DNA of 64,000 nucleotides from Burkholderia diffusa (GCF_001718315.1 NZ_CP013362.1:1240001-1304000); one strand, 5' to 3'; shown: positions 28,542 through 38,322, counted from the stretch's first letter. Notes: generated by a model not told the origin, from the sequence alone. Translations and numbers: made by a program.

Positions 28542-28630
28542 CCCACCGTCCACGGCCGGCTGGCCGGGCGCGAAGCAGCGCCCCGCGAATTCCTCGCTAC
28601 GCCCCTTTGGGCTGCCGCGTGGGAGGCAGC

Positions 28631-29338
28631 ATGACGCTCGATGAAGTTCTGAATTCGCTGTTTCCCAAAGGCCATTCGATCCAGCGAAACGGCGGCCTGC
28701 TGACGGGCCACGCCGAATTGGCCGGCACGCGCGTCGACGTGATTGGCGTCGCCGAGCGCCTGCCGTTCGGCATCGACGAAGCCGTGACGCTCGCATCGCA
28801 CGTGCTCGACACGATCGAGCGCGGCGGCGGCACGCCGATTCTCGGGCTCGTCGACAGCGACAGCCAGCGGATGAGCAAGCGCGACGAGCTGCTCGGCCTC
28901 AACGAAGGGCTGTCGCATCTCGCGAAATGCCTGATGCATGCGGAGCTCGCCGGGCACCGGACGATCGGGCTGCTGTATGGCCATACGGCCGCGGGCGCAT
29001 TCATCGCGACCGCGCTCGCGACGCGCACGCTGCTCGCAGTGCCGGGTGCCGAGCCCGAGGTGATGGACCTGCCGTCGATGTCGCGCGTGACGAAGCTGCC
29101 GATCGACGTGCTGAAGGAGATGGCGCGCTCGACGCCGGTGTTCGCGCCGGGGCTAGACAATCTCGTGAAGATGGGCGCAGTCGACGCCGTGCTCGATCCG
29201 GCTCGCGCGCTCGACGCGCAGGTCGGCGAATGGCTCGGCAAGCCGATCGATCGCACCGACGGTCGTGCGGCGCGCGGCCGGCCGGTCGCGGCCGACGTCG
29301 CGCGTCGCGTCGAGGCCCTCGCGCGTGCCGCACGCTGA
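28631..29338 (+). CDS. mdcE: Malonate decarboxylase gamma subunit
   Basis: A 235-residue partner of MdcD, also of the carboxyltransferase fold. Matching stretches are GHSIQRNGGLLTG, GTPILGLVDSDSQRMSKRDELLGLNE and LLYGHTAAGAFIATAL. GGGAGG directly precedes ATG 28631 and fixes the start. Its end overlaps the mdcG start by 14 nt. Confidence 0.94.
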   Translation: MTLDEVLNSLFPKGHSIQRNGGLLTGHAELAGTRVDVIGVAERLPFGIDEAVTLASHVLDTIERGGGTPILGLVDSDSQRMSKRDELLGLNEGLSHLAKCLMHAELAGHRTIGLLYGHTAAGAFIATALATRTLLAVPGAEPEVMDLPSMSRVTKLPIDVLKEMARSTPVFAPGLDNLVKMGAVDAVLDPARALDAQVGEWLGKPIDRTDGRAARGRPVAADVARRVEALARAAR

Positions 29339-29993
29339 CACGCCGCTGCGCCGCCACACGCTCGTCACGCTGACGGCGGCCGGGTGGAGCGCGGCATGCG
29401 CGCGCGATCCCGCGTTGGCGGCCGATCCGCTCGTGCAGGCGTGGGCCGCGCACGGCTGGCCGCTGATCGTGCGCCGCGCGTCGCCCGACGAGGCCGATGC
29501 GCGGCGCGTGCCGCTCGGCTTGCCGCTGCCGCCTTCCGCGGGCAAGCGGCGCATTGCACTGAACGTCGCCGCCGACGCGGTGGAGTCGGCCGGCCCGCTG
29601 CCCACGCTGGCCGACGTGCTGGACGCTGCGCCCGACGCATGGCACGCGATGCTGCGCGAACTGGACGCGCTCGGCGCGCGCTGCGGCGTGCAGGGCCGCG
29701 TGTTCGGCAGCCTCGCATGGCAGGCGCTGACGGGCGAGCGTTACCTGAGCGCGTCGTCCGATCTCGACATCGTGTTCCCGCTGCCGGACGCCGCATCGCT
29801 CGGCGCGCTGCTCGACGGCCTGGCGGCACTCGACACGCGCGCCCCGATGCGCATCGACGGCGAACTGCTGCGCGACGACGGGGCGGGCGTGAACTGGCGC
29901 GAGCTGCAAGCGCGGCTGCCTGAAGTCGCGGTCAAGACGGCGATCGCCGTCGAACTGATGTCCGCCGACGCATTTACCGGAGGCTCTCGATGA
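29325..29993 (+). CDS. mdcG: Phosphoribosyl-dephospho-CoA transferase MdcG
   Basis: A 222-residue nucleotidyltransferase that attaches the prosthetic group made by MdcB to apo-MdcC. A nucleotidyltransferase motif GSLAWQ followed by SSDLDIVF with the Asp-x-Asp pair is visible near residues 125-148. I set the start at GTG 29325 (VPHADTPLRRHTLV), inside the end of mdcE, as expected for coupled translation; the frame has an earlier ATG at 29265. The stop overlaps mdcB by 4 nt. Confidence 0.9.
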   Translation: MPHADTPLRRHTLVTLTAAGWSAACARDPALAADPLVQAWAAHGWPLIVRRASPDEADARRVPLGLPLPPSAGKRRIALNVAADAVESAGPLPTLADVLDAAPDAWHAMLRELDALGARCGVQGRVFGSLAWQALTGERYLSASSDLDIVFPLPDAASLGALLDGLAALDTRAPMRIDGELLRDDGAGVNWRELQARLPEVAVKTAIAVELMSADAFTGGSR

Positions 29994-30862
29994 GTGCATG
30001 GGCAGCCTGCCGCGCGGCGGCGCTGTCCGAAGCCGAGCGCATCGCCGACCTCGCCGAGCACAGTCTCGTGCTTGAAATCAACACATATCCGAAACCGGGC
30101 CTCGTCAGTCACGTCGACACTGGCAGCCATGCGGACATGGACGCGGCGACGTTCGCGCGCAGCGCGGCCGTGCTGCGGCCGTATTTCGCGGAGCTCGCCG
30201 ACGCCGGCGCGCGCGACGCGGACATGGCCGTGCTGCGCAAGATCGGGCTGCGCGCGGAACACGCGATGCTCGCCGCGACCGGCGGCGTCAACACGCATCG
30301 CGGCGCGATCTTCGGGCTCGGGCTGCTGTGCGCGGCCGCCGGCCGCCGGACGGTGTCGGTGTCCGGCACAGCGGCGCGCACGATGACGCTCGGCGCGTTC
30401 GTCGCGCAGCGGTGGGGCGCCGAGATCCTTGGCGGCCCGCGGCTGCCCGACAGTCACGGCGAGCGCGCGAGCCGCTGCTACGGTGTCGGCGGCGCACGTC
30501 GCGAGGCGGCCGACGGGTTCCCGACCGTGTATTGCGTCGGATTGCCGGCGCTGCGCCGCGCGCAGCGCCGCGTGCCGGACGATGCGGAGGCCGCGCGCGT
30601 CGACGCATGCTTCGCGCTGATCGCCGCGCTCGACGATACGAACCTCCTGCACCGGGGCGGGCAGGCCGGCCTCGATTTCGCGCGGGCGACGGCACGCGCA
30701 TTCGTCGCCCGCGGCGGCATACGCGCTCGCGACTGGCGAATGCGCGCGACCGCCGCACACCGTGCGTTCGTCGCTCGCCGATTGAGCCCGGGCGGCGCGG
30801 CCGACCTGCTGGCGATGAGCGTGTTCGTCGATGCACTCGAAGCGGCCGAGGAGGGGCAATGA
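29990..30862 (+). CDS. mdcB: Triphosphoribosyl-dephospho-CoA synthase MdcB
   Basis: A 290-residue CitG-family enzyme that joins ATP and dephospho-CoA to make the prosthetic group precursor. Conserved stretches are LVLEINTYPKPGLVSHVDTGSH, TGGVNTHRGAIFGLGLL and DDTNLLHRGG. It overlaps mdcG and mdcH by ATGA-type 4-nt junctions. In many malonate operons mdcB lies right after mdcA; here it follows mdcG. Confidence 0.93.
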   Translation: MSAWAACRAAALSEAERIADLAEHSLVLEINTYPKPGLVSHVDTGSHADMDAATFARSAAVLRPYFAELADAGARDADMAVLRKIGLRAEHAMLAATGGVNTHRGAIFGLGLLCAAAGRRTVSVSGTAARTMTLGAFVAQRWGAEILGGPRLPDSHGERASRCYGVGGARREAADGFPTVYCVGLPALRRAQRRVPDDAEAARVDACFALIAALDDTNLLHRGGQAGLDFARATARAFVARGGIRARDWRMRATAAHRAFVARRLSPGGAADLLAMSVFVDALEAAEEGQ

Positions 30863-31791
30863 CGCTGGCGATCCTGTGTTCGGGGCAGGGCGCGCAGCGC
30901 TCGGACATGTTCGAGTTGACCGGCGCCGCGCGACAGGCCGATGCGCTGTTCGAGCATGCGGGCCGGCTTCTTGGCGACGATCCGCGCGACTGGGTGCGGC
31001 ACGCCGAAGCGGACGCGCTGCGCGAGAACCGCGCCGCGCAGATCCTTTGCACCGTGCAGGCGCTCGCGGCGGCCGCGTTGCTCGAAGCGGCGTGGCCGCG
31101 CCGGCGCTGCGTCGCCGGATACAGCGTCGGCGAAGTCGCGTCGTGGAGCGTCGCGGGGATGATCGATCCGCAGGACGCGCTGGATCTGGCCGACGCGCGC
31201 GCGCGCGCAATGGATGCCGCGAGCGGCGGCGACGAACGAATGGCGTTCGTGCGCGGTCTGACGCGCGCGCAGCTCGCGCAACTGTGCGTCGGCCGCGATG
31301 CGGCGATCGCGATCGCCAATCCGGGCGACGCATTCGTGGTGGCCGGGCGGCAAGCCGACGTCGCCGCGGTGGCCGACGACGCGGCACGCGACGGTGCGCT
31401 GCGCGTCGCGCCCGTGTGTGTGCGGATCGCTTCGCACACGCGCCGGCTTGCGTCGGCGGTGCCCGCGTTCCGCGCGTCGCTGGCCGCTGTGAACGTGCAC
31501 CGGCCGTTGCCCGGTACGCGACTGTTTTCCGGGATCGACGGCGCGTCGGTGCTCGACGTCGGCGCGGGTCTCGACAAGCTCGCGCGGCAGATCGCGGAGC
31601 CGGTCGAGTGGGCGGCTTGCCTGGCCGCGTGCGTCGAGGCCGGCGCGACCGCGTTTCTCGAGCTCGGCCCGGGCCGAGCATTGGCCGAGATGGCGAGCGG
31701 TGCATATCCGGCGCTGCCGGCACGCAGCGTCGCGGATTTCCGGTCCGTCGACGGTATCGCGGGGTGGCTCGCGCGCGTCGCGGCCGGCTGA
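30859..31791 (+). CDS. mdcH: Malonyl-CoA:ACP transacylase MdcH
   Basis: A 310-residue malonyltransferase that primes the MdcC carrier with malonyl groups. The nucleophile Ser89 lies in GYSVGE (Tyr replaces the usual His of GHSxGE, a form also seen in MdcH proteins), the N-terminal motif is CSGQGAQ, and LELGPGRAL lies near the C-terminus. It overlaps mdcB by 4 nt and is the last gene of the operon. No terminator was recognised after it. Confidence 0.92.
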   Translation: MTLAILCSGQGAQRSDMFELTGAARQADALFEHAGRLLGDDPRDWVRHAEADALRENRAAQILCTVQALAAAALLEAAWPRRRCVAGYSVGEVASWSVAGMIDPQDALDLADARARAMDAASGGDERMAFVRGLTRAQLAQLCVGRDAAIAIANPGDAFVVAGRQADVAAVADDAARDGALRVAPVCVRIASHTRRLASAVPAFRASLAAVNVHRPLPGTRLFSGIDGASVLDVGAGLDKLARQIAEPVEWAACLAACVEAGATAFLELGPGRALAEMASGAYPALPARSVADFRSVDGIAGWLARVAAG

Positions 31792-31963
31792 CGGGCGGCG
31801 CGCGAGTGGCCCGCGAGTGGCCTGGATACGCCTGGCAATCCCGCCAGGATCGATTCCGGAACGGGCCCGCCAGGTGATCGTTTCGCATGGGTGTTGCGCC
31901 GGCGCAGCAGCGTCGCAGCCGGCGCTTGCCACGCGAATTGGCGTCGCTAAAATGGCGCCCGCC

Positions 31964-32473
31964 ATGAGACCAGCCGCCTTCCTTCTCGCCGTGCTTTGCT
32001 GCGCGGCGGCCGCCCACGCCAGCCCAATTCCGTCCGATGCCGCATCGGTCGGCACGTACTTTTCGTATGACAACGCGGCGGCCGACACGACCGTCGACCT
32101 GATCGGACAGGCGCAGCGCCGCGTGCTGCTGGCCGGCTACGCGTACGTGCCGCCCGCAGTCGCGGCGGCGCTGCGTGATGTGCGTTCGCGCGGAATCGAA
32201 GTGCGGGTCGTGCTGGTGCGTTCGTCGCGTGCGGGCAAGTACAGCGGCGCGGGTTATCTGAAATCGGCCGGCATCGACGTCGCGATCGATTCGCGGCACG
32301 GCGATCCCGCGCCGCGCTTCGTGATCGTCGACGACAGCGTCGCGCTGACGACGCTGTCCGACGGCGCGCCCGCCCACGCGGAAACGGTGAACGTGTTCCA
32401 GCGCGCACCGGAGCTCGCGCAGTCGTACGCGCAGTCGTTCTGGCGGCTGTACCGGCAAGCCGGCGGGCTCTGA
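31964..32473 (+). CDS. Exported phospholipase D-like protein with degenerate HKD motif
   Basis: A 169-residue protein with a signal peptide ending at AHA-S. The fold pattern resembles the single-domain PLD/Nuc endonucleases: VDLIGQAQRRVLLAGYAYVPPAVAAALRDV, then GIEVRVVLVRSSRAGKYSG. The catalytic HxKxxxxD is not intact: the aligned segment APRFVIVDD gives Ala-x-Arg-xxxx-Asp, so both His and Lys are replaced. It may be inactive or have a non-enzymatic role. I chose ATG 31964 for the signal peptide; ATG 31952 is also possible. Confidence 0.75.
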   Translation: MRPAAFLLAVLCCAAAAHASPIPSDAASVGTYFSYDNAAADTTVDLIGQAQRRVLLAGYAYVPPAVAAALRDVRSRGIEVRVVLVRSSRAGKYSGAGYLKSAGIDVAIDSRHGDPAPRFVIVDDSVALTTLSDGAPAHAETVNVFQRAPELAQSYAQSFWRLYRQAGGL

Positions 32474-32646
32474 GCGCCTGACGGCGGCCCGCTTGGGCGA
32501 ACGCCCCCATCCTTTCCCTGCCGCAATCCGCCTGCCGCGCGCGCCGGTATGACCCCGCTTGCATCGGCGCGTCCGATGAACCATGCTCATTGAACATGAT
32601 GCCGGTGCGGGTGTCGCGCATCCGGCGCAACGGCAGGGAGCCGATC

Positions 32647-33315
32647 GTGACCGAATGTTTTGCCGATCGCGCCGACGCGGGTCGCCAGCTTGCGCACGCG
32701 CTGCAGGACTATGCGGGGCGTCGCGACGTCGTCGTGCTCGCGCTGCCGCGTGGCGGCGTGCCGGTCGCATTCCCGGTCGCGCAGGCGCTGCGCGCGCCGC
32801 TCGACGTGCTGGTGGTGCGCAAGCTCGGCATGCCGTCCGATCCGGAATTCGCGATCGGCGCGATCGCGACCGGCGGAGCGATTCATCTGCAGCATTCGGC
32901 GATCCGCGCGATGGGCGTGACCGATGCGCAACTGGCCGATGTGATCGCGCGCGAGACGGCCGAACTGAAGCGCCGCGAAGCGCTGTATCGCGGCGCGCGG
33001 CCGCCGCTGCCGGTCGACGGCCGCATCGCGATCGTCGTCGACGACGGCGTCGCCACCGGCGCGTCGATGCGCGTAGCGCTGCAGGCGCTGCGCGAGCGCC
33101 ATCCCGCGCGCATCGTGGCCGCCGCACCCGTCGCGCCGGACGGTGCGCGGCATGCGTTCGACGATCTGGCCGACGCGTTCGTGACGGTGTTGCAGCCGCT
33201 GACGTTCTTCGGGATCAGCCAGTTCTACGCGCGTTTCGACCAGACCGGCGACGACGAGGTGCGCGCGCTCCTCGATGCGGCCCGCGCGCCGGACGACGAC
33301 ATCACGCCCGTCTGA
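32647..33315 (+). CDS. Phosphoribosyltransferase-fold protein
   Basis: A type I phosphoribosyltransferase-fold protein of about 222 residues. The PRPP-binding loop is IVVDDGVATGAS, and the N-terminal LALPRGGVPVAFPVA and VRKLGMPSDPEFAIGAIA are typical of the stand-alone family often annotated as putative phosphoribosyltransferase. The GTG start at 32647 has GGGAG 6 nt upstream; ATG codons at 32590, 32596 and 32599 lack a ribosome-binding site. Its 3' end overlaps the convergent PHB depolymerase gene by 14 nt. The substrate base is unknown. Confidence 0.8.
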   Translation: MTECFADRADAGRQLAHALQDYAGRRDVVVLALPRGGVPVAFPVAQALRAPLDVLVVRKLGMPSDPEFAIGAIATGGAIHLQHSAIRAMGVTDAQLADVIARETAELKRREALYRGARPPLPVDGRIAIVVDDGVATGASMRVALQALRERHPARIVAAAPVAPDGARHAFDDLADAFVTVLQPLTFFGISQFYARFDQTGDDEVRALLDAARAPDDDITPV

Positions 33316-34570
33316 TTCGGCGCCGGCGCGATCCCGGGCGACCGGCTTCCGCCTGCGCGAATACGCGCTGCAGCGCCGGATGGACTTCGCCGTGCCAGCG
33401 CGTGCCCGTGAACAACCCGTAATGATCGCAATCGTCGATATCGAGGCGCTGGCGCTCGCCGGCCTTGAGGCCACGGCACATGGCAAGCGCTGCATGCGTC
33501 TGGCCGGCGCCCGTGACGGCGTCGCAACCGCCTTCGACCGTCAGCAGCGCGACGCCGTGCAGCGCGGCCGGCTCGATGCGCTGACCGCCGACTTCCCACG
33601 TGCCGTTCGCGAGGCACATTCGCTGGAACACGATATCGACGGTGTCCAGGAAGTATTCGGCCGGCATGTCGAGCAGCGCCGTGTATTCGCGCAGCGCACG
33701 CCGCGCGTCCGCCAGCGCCGTCAGGTCGAAATGCGACGCGGCGCGCGCGTAGTCCTCGATCAGCGTCAGAAAGCGTTGCGGATACAGCAGCGCGATCTCG
33801 CCTTGCTGAAGATAGGTTGGGAACACATGCCGGCCACGGCCGGGGAAGCGGGGCGGCACGATGTCGATCAGGTGGCGGTGGCACCACGCGAGCGACCGGG
33901 ACGCGGCGGTGGTGCCGAGCGTGGTCGGATTGACGCGCGCGTCGAGCGGCCCGCCGATCAGCGTGACGCTCGCGGGCGGGGCGAGGCCGCGAGCGGCGCG
34001 CAGCGCGAGTGCGCCGAGCGCGGGAACGGTGGCCTGGCACACGGCGACGACGTGCAACGGCCGCTCGTCGCGCGCGAGCGCGTCGACGAAGCCGTCGAGC
34101 GTCGCCACGTATTCGTCGAGCCCGAAGCGGCCCGCCGCAAGCGGGACGTCGCGCGCATTGACCCAGTCGGTCACGCAGACGTCGCCGTCCGCGAGCAGCG
34201 CCTCGACGGTTTCCCGCATCATCACGGCTGCATGTCCGGCGAGCGGCGCGCACAGCAGCACCGTGCGCCGCGCATCGTCGCGCGTGAAGCGCCGCAGCTG
34301 GCAGAACGGCGTGCGCGCGACGATGCGCTCGTCGACCGCCGGGCGCCCGAACTCGAATCGCGGCGGCCCGACGGCGGGCCCGAGGAGCGGCTCGAACAGG
34401 TCGTCGTAGCACGACGACGCGGCGTGTGCCAACGTCGCGGCGGGCCACACGTCGAACGCGTGGCACGTCGCCGCGCGCCAGGCGCGCATCCATTCCCGCT
34501 GCTGCTCGACGACGGCATACCACATGGCGAACCTTGACGCGGAAGGGGCGTGAATCTGCATTATGGTCAC
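33302..34570 (-). CDS. phaZ: Intracellular polyhydroxybutyrate depolymerase
   Basis: A 422-residue intracellular PHB depolymerase that mobilises storage polyester. It starts with the PhaZ-type MWYAVVEQQREWMRAWR, and the nucleophile region AVCQAT places a catalytic cysteine at Cys178, as in the Ralstonia PhaZa enzymes. Near the C-terminus GCDAVTGAGQTHAA and a DHYGLFTG His complete the triad. The start may be ATG 34570 or 34561. No signal peptide is present. Confidence 0.92.
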   Translation of the reverse strand: MTIMQIHAPSASRFAMWYAVVEQQREWMRAWRAATCHAFDVWPAATLAHAASSCYDDLFEPLLGPAVGPPRFEFGRPAVDERIVARTPFCQLRRFTRDDARRTVLLCAPLAGHAAVMMRETVEALLADGDVCVTDWVNARDVPLAAGRFGLDEYVATLDGFVDALARDERPLHVVAVCQATVPALGALALRAARGLAPPASVTLIGGPLDARVNPTTLGTTAASRSLAWCHRHLIDIVPPRFPGRGRHVFPTYLQQGEIALLYPQRFLTLIEDYARAASHFDLTALADARRALREYTALLDMPAEYFLDTVDIVFQRMCLANGTWEVGGQRIEPAALHGVALLTVEGGCDAVTGAGQTHAALAMCRGLKAGERQRLDIDDCDHYGLFTGTRWHGEVHPALQRVFAQAEAGRPGSRRRRIRRA

Positions 34571-34686
34571 TCTGGCCGCGCAGCGGGTGCCGGAAACGTA
34601 ACCAGGCGACGCGCGTCAAGCGCTAGGCGGCGACGCACGGCACTGCTACAGTCGTCGATCCCATTCCCTCAAGTGGAGCGTTCGCG

Positions 34687-35316
34687 ATGAAGCTGATCGG
34701 CATGCTGGATTCCCCGTTCGTGCGCCGTGCCGCCATTTCGGCGAAGCTGCTCGACCTGCCGTTCGAACACGAGTCGATCTCGGTGTTCCGCCAGTTCGAC
34801 CGGTTCCAGGCATTCAACCCGGTCGTGAAGGCGCCGACCCTCGTGACCGACGACGGTGCGACGCTGATCGATTCGTCGCTGATCGTCGACTATCTCGACC
34901 ATTGCGTCGCGCCCGAGCGGCGTCTGTTGCCCGATACAGCCGGCGCACGGCTGCGCACGCTCGTGCCGGTCGGATTCGCGCTGGCAGCGGCGGAGAAGAC
35001 AGTGCAGGTGGTGTACGAGCAGGCGCTGCGGCCGGCCGAGAAGCAGCACGCGCCGTGGCTCGAGCGCGTGCTGGGCCAGATCGAGGCCGCGTATGGCGAG
35101 CTCGAGCCGCTCGTCGCGGCCGCGAATGGCTGGCTCGGCGGCGCGCGCCTGCTGCAGTCCGACGTGACCGTCGCCGTCGCGTGGCGTTTCACGCAATTCA
35201 TGACCGCCGATTACCCGGCGCTCGCGCGGATCGATCCGGCCCGATATCCGGCGCTCGCCGCGCATTCGGCGCGGGCGGAAGCGCTGCCGGCGTTTGTCGA
35301 GACGCCGCTCGACTGA
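34687..35316 (+). CDS. Glutathione S-transferase family protein
   Basis: A 209-residue GST. The N-terminal thioredoxin-like domain begins MKLIGMLDSPFVRRAAI with the probable catalytic Ser9, then KAPTLV and IDSSLIVDYLD (glutathione-binding). The C-terminal helical domain follows from about residue 85. It resembles the YfcF/YibF-like branch. It is divergent from phaZ; the substrate is unknown. Confidence 0.9.
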   Translation: MKLIGMLDSPFVRRAAISAKLLDLPFEHESISVFRQFDRFQAFNPVVKAPTLVTDDGATLIDSSLIVDYLDHCVAPERRLLPDTAGARLRTLVPVGFALAAAEKTVQVVYEQALRPAEKQHAPWLERVLGQIEAAYGELEPLVAAANGWLGGARLLQSDVTVAVAWRFTQFMTADYPALARIDPARYPALAAHSARAEALPAFVETPLD

Positions 35317-35662
35317 AGCCGGCGGCTGTCGCGTCGTCACGAGAGGCGCGCGGACGGCGGGCGGTGCAACTGGTGAGCGATCCCGCCGGGACGCGTGCCG
35401 GCAACCGGCGCGGATCGACCCGTCCGCCGTCGGCCGCACGGCCGCCCGTTTTTGCCCGGCGCGGGGCCGTGAGACCCCGTCGCGCATCCTCTGTCCTGCG
35501 TTCCCGCGCCGTCGGCCGCCACCCGTTCGATCCCGTCCACAGCTGGCCCCGCCGATTGTTCTCCGTCGCTGACAAGTGACTTCGCATTCGCGCTGTTTAT
35601 CCGGTTGCGGCCGCTCCCTAGAATCCACTCCATCGAATATGCATTGCCTGATGGAGCCGATG
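35317..35662. other. Intergenic region after the glutathione transferase gene
   Basis: About 345 nt with very GC-rich, partly palindromic sequence and no supported gene. I see no clear terminator for the upstream gene. Confidence 0.4.
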
Positions 35663-35857
35663 ATGAGAGCGCTGATCGAATCGAGTCTGTATCACCCGTC
35701 CGTCGTGTTGCCGCTTGCCGCGTTGACGCAGCTGATGGTCGAGCGCGATTTCAATCTCGGCCAGGTTGGCCTGATCGTCGCGGCGCGCGGTGCGCAGGCA
35801 GCGGTATCGCGTTCGCGGGCGCTGATCTTCTGCCGCCATTGCGAAGCGCACGCATGA
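35663..35857 (+). CDS. Small hypothetical protein
   Basis: A 64-residue open frame with G/C-rich third positions like its neighbours and GGAG 6 nt before ATG 35663. The frame is open upstream to 35576. The predicted protein has a hydrophobic segment (SVVLPLAALTQLM), a second one (VGLIVAA) and a C-terminal CRHC motif. It is followed by a terminator. No family was recognised, so the gene is plausible but unproven. Confidence 0.42.
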   Translation: MRALIESSLYHPSVVLPLAALTQLMVERDFNLGQVGLIVAARGAQAAVSRSRALIFCRHCEAHA

Positions 35858-35879
35858 TCGCGTATCCACCCGGCAGATG

Positions 35880-35912
35880 AAAAAAAGCCCGGCCGGCGCA
35901 AGCCGGTCGGGC
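35880..35912 (-). terminator. Terminator of the MHS transporter gene (minus strand)
   Basis: GCCCGGCCGGC and GCCGGTCGGGC arms with loop GCAA; read on the minus strand the hairpin is followed by a T run (complement of 35880-35886). Confidence 0.8.
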
Positions 35913-35930
35913 GGATCGGATTTGATCGCG

Positions 35931-35953
35931 CCCCGGCTTTTGCCGGGGCTTTT
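35931..35953 (+). terminator. Rho-independent terminator, plus strand
   Basis: CCCCGGC, loop TTTT and GCCGGGG followed by CTTTTTC. Together with the preceding hairpin it isolates two convergent transcripts. Confidence 0.8.
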
Positions 35954-35966
35954 TCTTGGGCGATGC

Positions 35967-37451
35967 TCAGGCGCGTGCAGTCGACACGACGCCGTAAATC
36001 TCCGCCTCGTCGTCCTCGCGCATCTGACGCACCAGCTGGTGCGCCTCGCGGCGCGTCGCGACAGCCGGCGGCGAGCCCTTGAGCGGCTGGCGCGCGGTTT
36101 CGGCGAGCGCGACGACCGACACGATGCCGATCACGGCGGCGCCCATCATGTAGTACGCGGGCATCATCAGGTTGTGGGTCACGTCGACGAGCCATGCGGT
36201 CATCAGCGGCGTCGTGCCGCCGAACAGCGACACCGACACGTTGAAGCCGATCGCGAGCGCGCCGTAGCGGATCTCGGTCGGAAACAGCGCCGGCAGCGCC
36301 GACGGCATCACGCCAGTGAAGCACGACAGCAGCACGCCGAGGATCAGCAGGCCGCCGAACACCGACGCGGTGGTGCCCGCATGGATCATCATCATCGACG
36401 GGATCGACAGCACGAGCAGGCCGACGCAGCCGGCAAGCATCACGGGCTTGCGGCCGATCCTGTCCGACAGGCGGCCGGCGGCGAGCGTCAGCGGCATCAT
36501 CAGCACCATCACGATCAGCACCAGCACGAGGCTGTGCGATTCGTCGAAGTGCAGCGTCGACGACATGAAGCTCGGCAGGTACGACAGCACCATGTAGTCG
36601 GTCACGTTGAAGATCAGCACGAGGCCGACGCAGAGCAGCAGCGCGCGCCAGTTGCGCATCAGCGTTTCGCGGAAGCGCGCCTTCGGCACGGCCTTGTCCT
36701 GCGCTTCGCGCTCGTCGGCCTGGCGCTTGAACGCCGGCGTCTCCTCGAGCTTCATCCGGATGTACAGGCCGATCAGGCCGAGCGGGCCCGCGATCAGGAA
36801 CGGCACGCGCCAGCCCCACGACAGCAGCGCTTCTTCCGACAGCGACGCGGTGAGCAGCGCGACGACGCCGGCGCCCATCACATAGCCGATCAGCGTGCCG
36901 AACTCGAGGAAGCTGCCCATGAAGCCGCGGCGCTTGTCGGTCGAGAACTCGGCGATGAAGGTGGCGGCGCCGCCATATTCACCGCCGGTCGAGAAGCCCT
37001 GCACGAGGCGGGCGACCAGCAGCAGTATCGGCGCCATGATGCCGATCGACGTGTAGCTGGGGATCAGGCCGATCGCAAAGGTGCCGACGGCCATCATGAT
37101 CATGGTGGCGGCGAGCACGCGCTGGCGGCCGATGCGGTCGCCGAGCGGGCCGAACACCATGCCGCCGAGCGGGCGCACGAGGAATGCGGCGGCGAACGTG
37201 CCGAAGGTCGCGAGCAGCTGCGCGGACGGGCTGCTGGACGGGAAGAACACCTTGCCGAGCGTGACGGCGATATAGCTGTAGACGCCGAAGTCGAACCATT
37301 CCATCGCATTGCCGATGGCCATCGCGCTGACGGCGCGCTTGAGCAGGCTCTGGTCGACGACGGTAATGTCGTCCGCGGCGAGCGGGGCCTCGCCGGACGA
37401 CGTGGAGGAAGAAGCAGCGGTCGGGCTGACGTGTGTTGCGGTCAAGGTCAT
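35967..37451 (-). CDS. MFS transporter, metabolite:H+ symporter (ProP-like) family
   Basis: A 494-residue transporter with twelve membrane helices. The N-terminal NAMEWFDFGVYSYIAV, the loop GDRIGRQRVL and the GFSTGGEYGGAATFIAE motif are signatures of the metabolite:H+ symporter family, which includes ProP, ShiA and KgtP. AAAGGAG stands just before ATG 37451 and fixes the start, although the frame stays open another 141 codons. An approximately 35-residue hydrophilic N-terminus precedes the first helix. The substrate, perhaps a compatible solute or an organic acid, is not certain. Confidence 0.9.
   Translation of the reverse strand: MTLTATHVSPTAASSSTSSGEAPLAADDITVVDQSLLKRAVSAMAIGNAMEWFDFGVYSYIAVTLGKVFFPSSSPSAQLLATFGTFAAAFLVRPLGGMVFGPLGDRIGRQRVLAATMIMMAVGTFAIGLIPSYTSIGIMAPILLLVARLVQGFSTGGEYGGAATFIAEFSTDKRRGFMGSFLEFGTLIGYVMGAGVVALLTASLSEEALLSWGWRVPFLIAGPLGLIGLYIRMKLEETPAFKRQADEREAQDKAVPKARFRETLMRNWRALLLCVGLVLIFNVTDYMVLSYLPSFMSSTLHFDESHSLVLVLIVMVLMMPLTLAAGRLSDRIGRKPVMLAGCVGLLVLSIPSMMMIHAGTTASVFGGLLILGVLLSCFTGVMPSALPALFPTEIRYGALAIGFNVSVSLFGGTTPLMTAWLVDVTHNLMMPAYYMMGAAVIGIVSVVALAETARQPLKGSPPAVATRREAHQLVRQMREDDEAEIYGVVSTARA

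Positions 37452-38322
<871 letters not shown>

Noticed and set aside
29741-33127. A 1128-codon open frame opposite mdcG-mdcB-mdcH and downstream genes
   Set aside because: Spans several real genes and intergenic DNA on the other strand; no start signal or domain.
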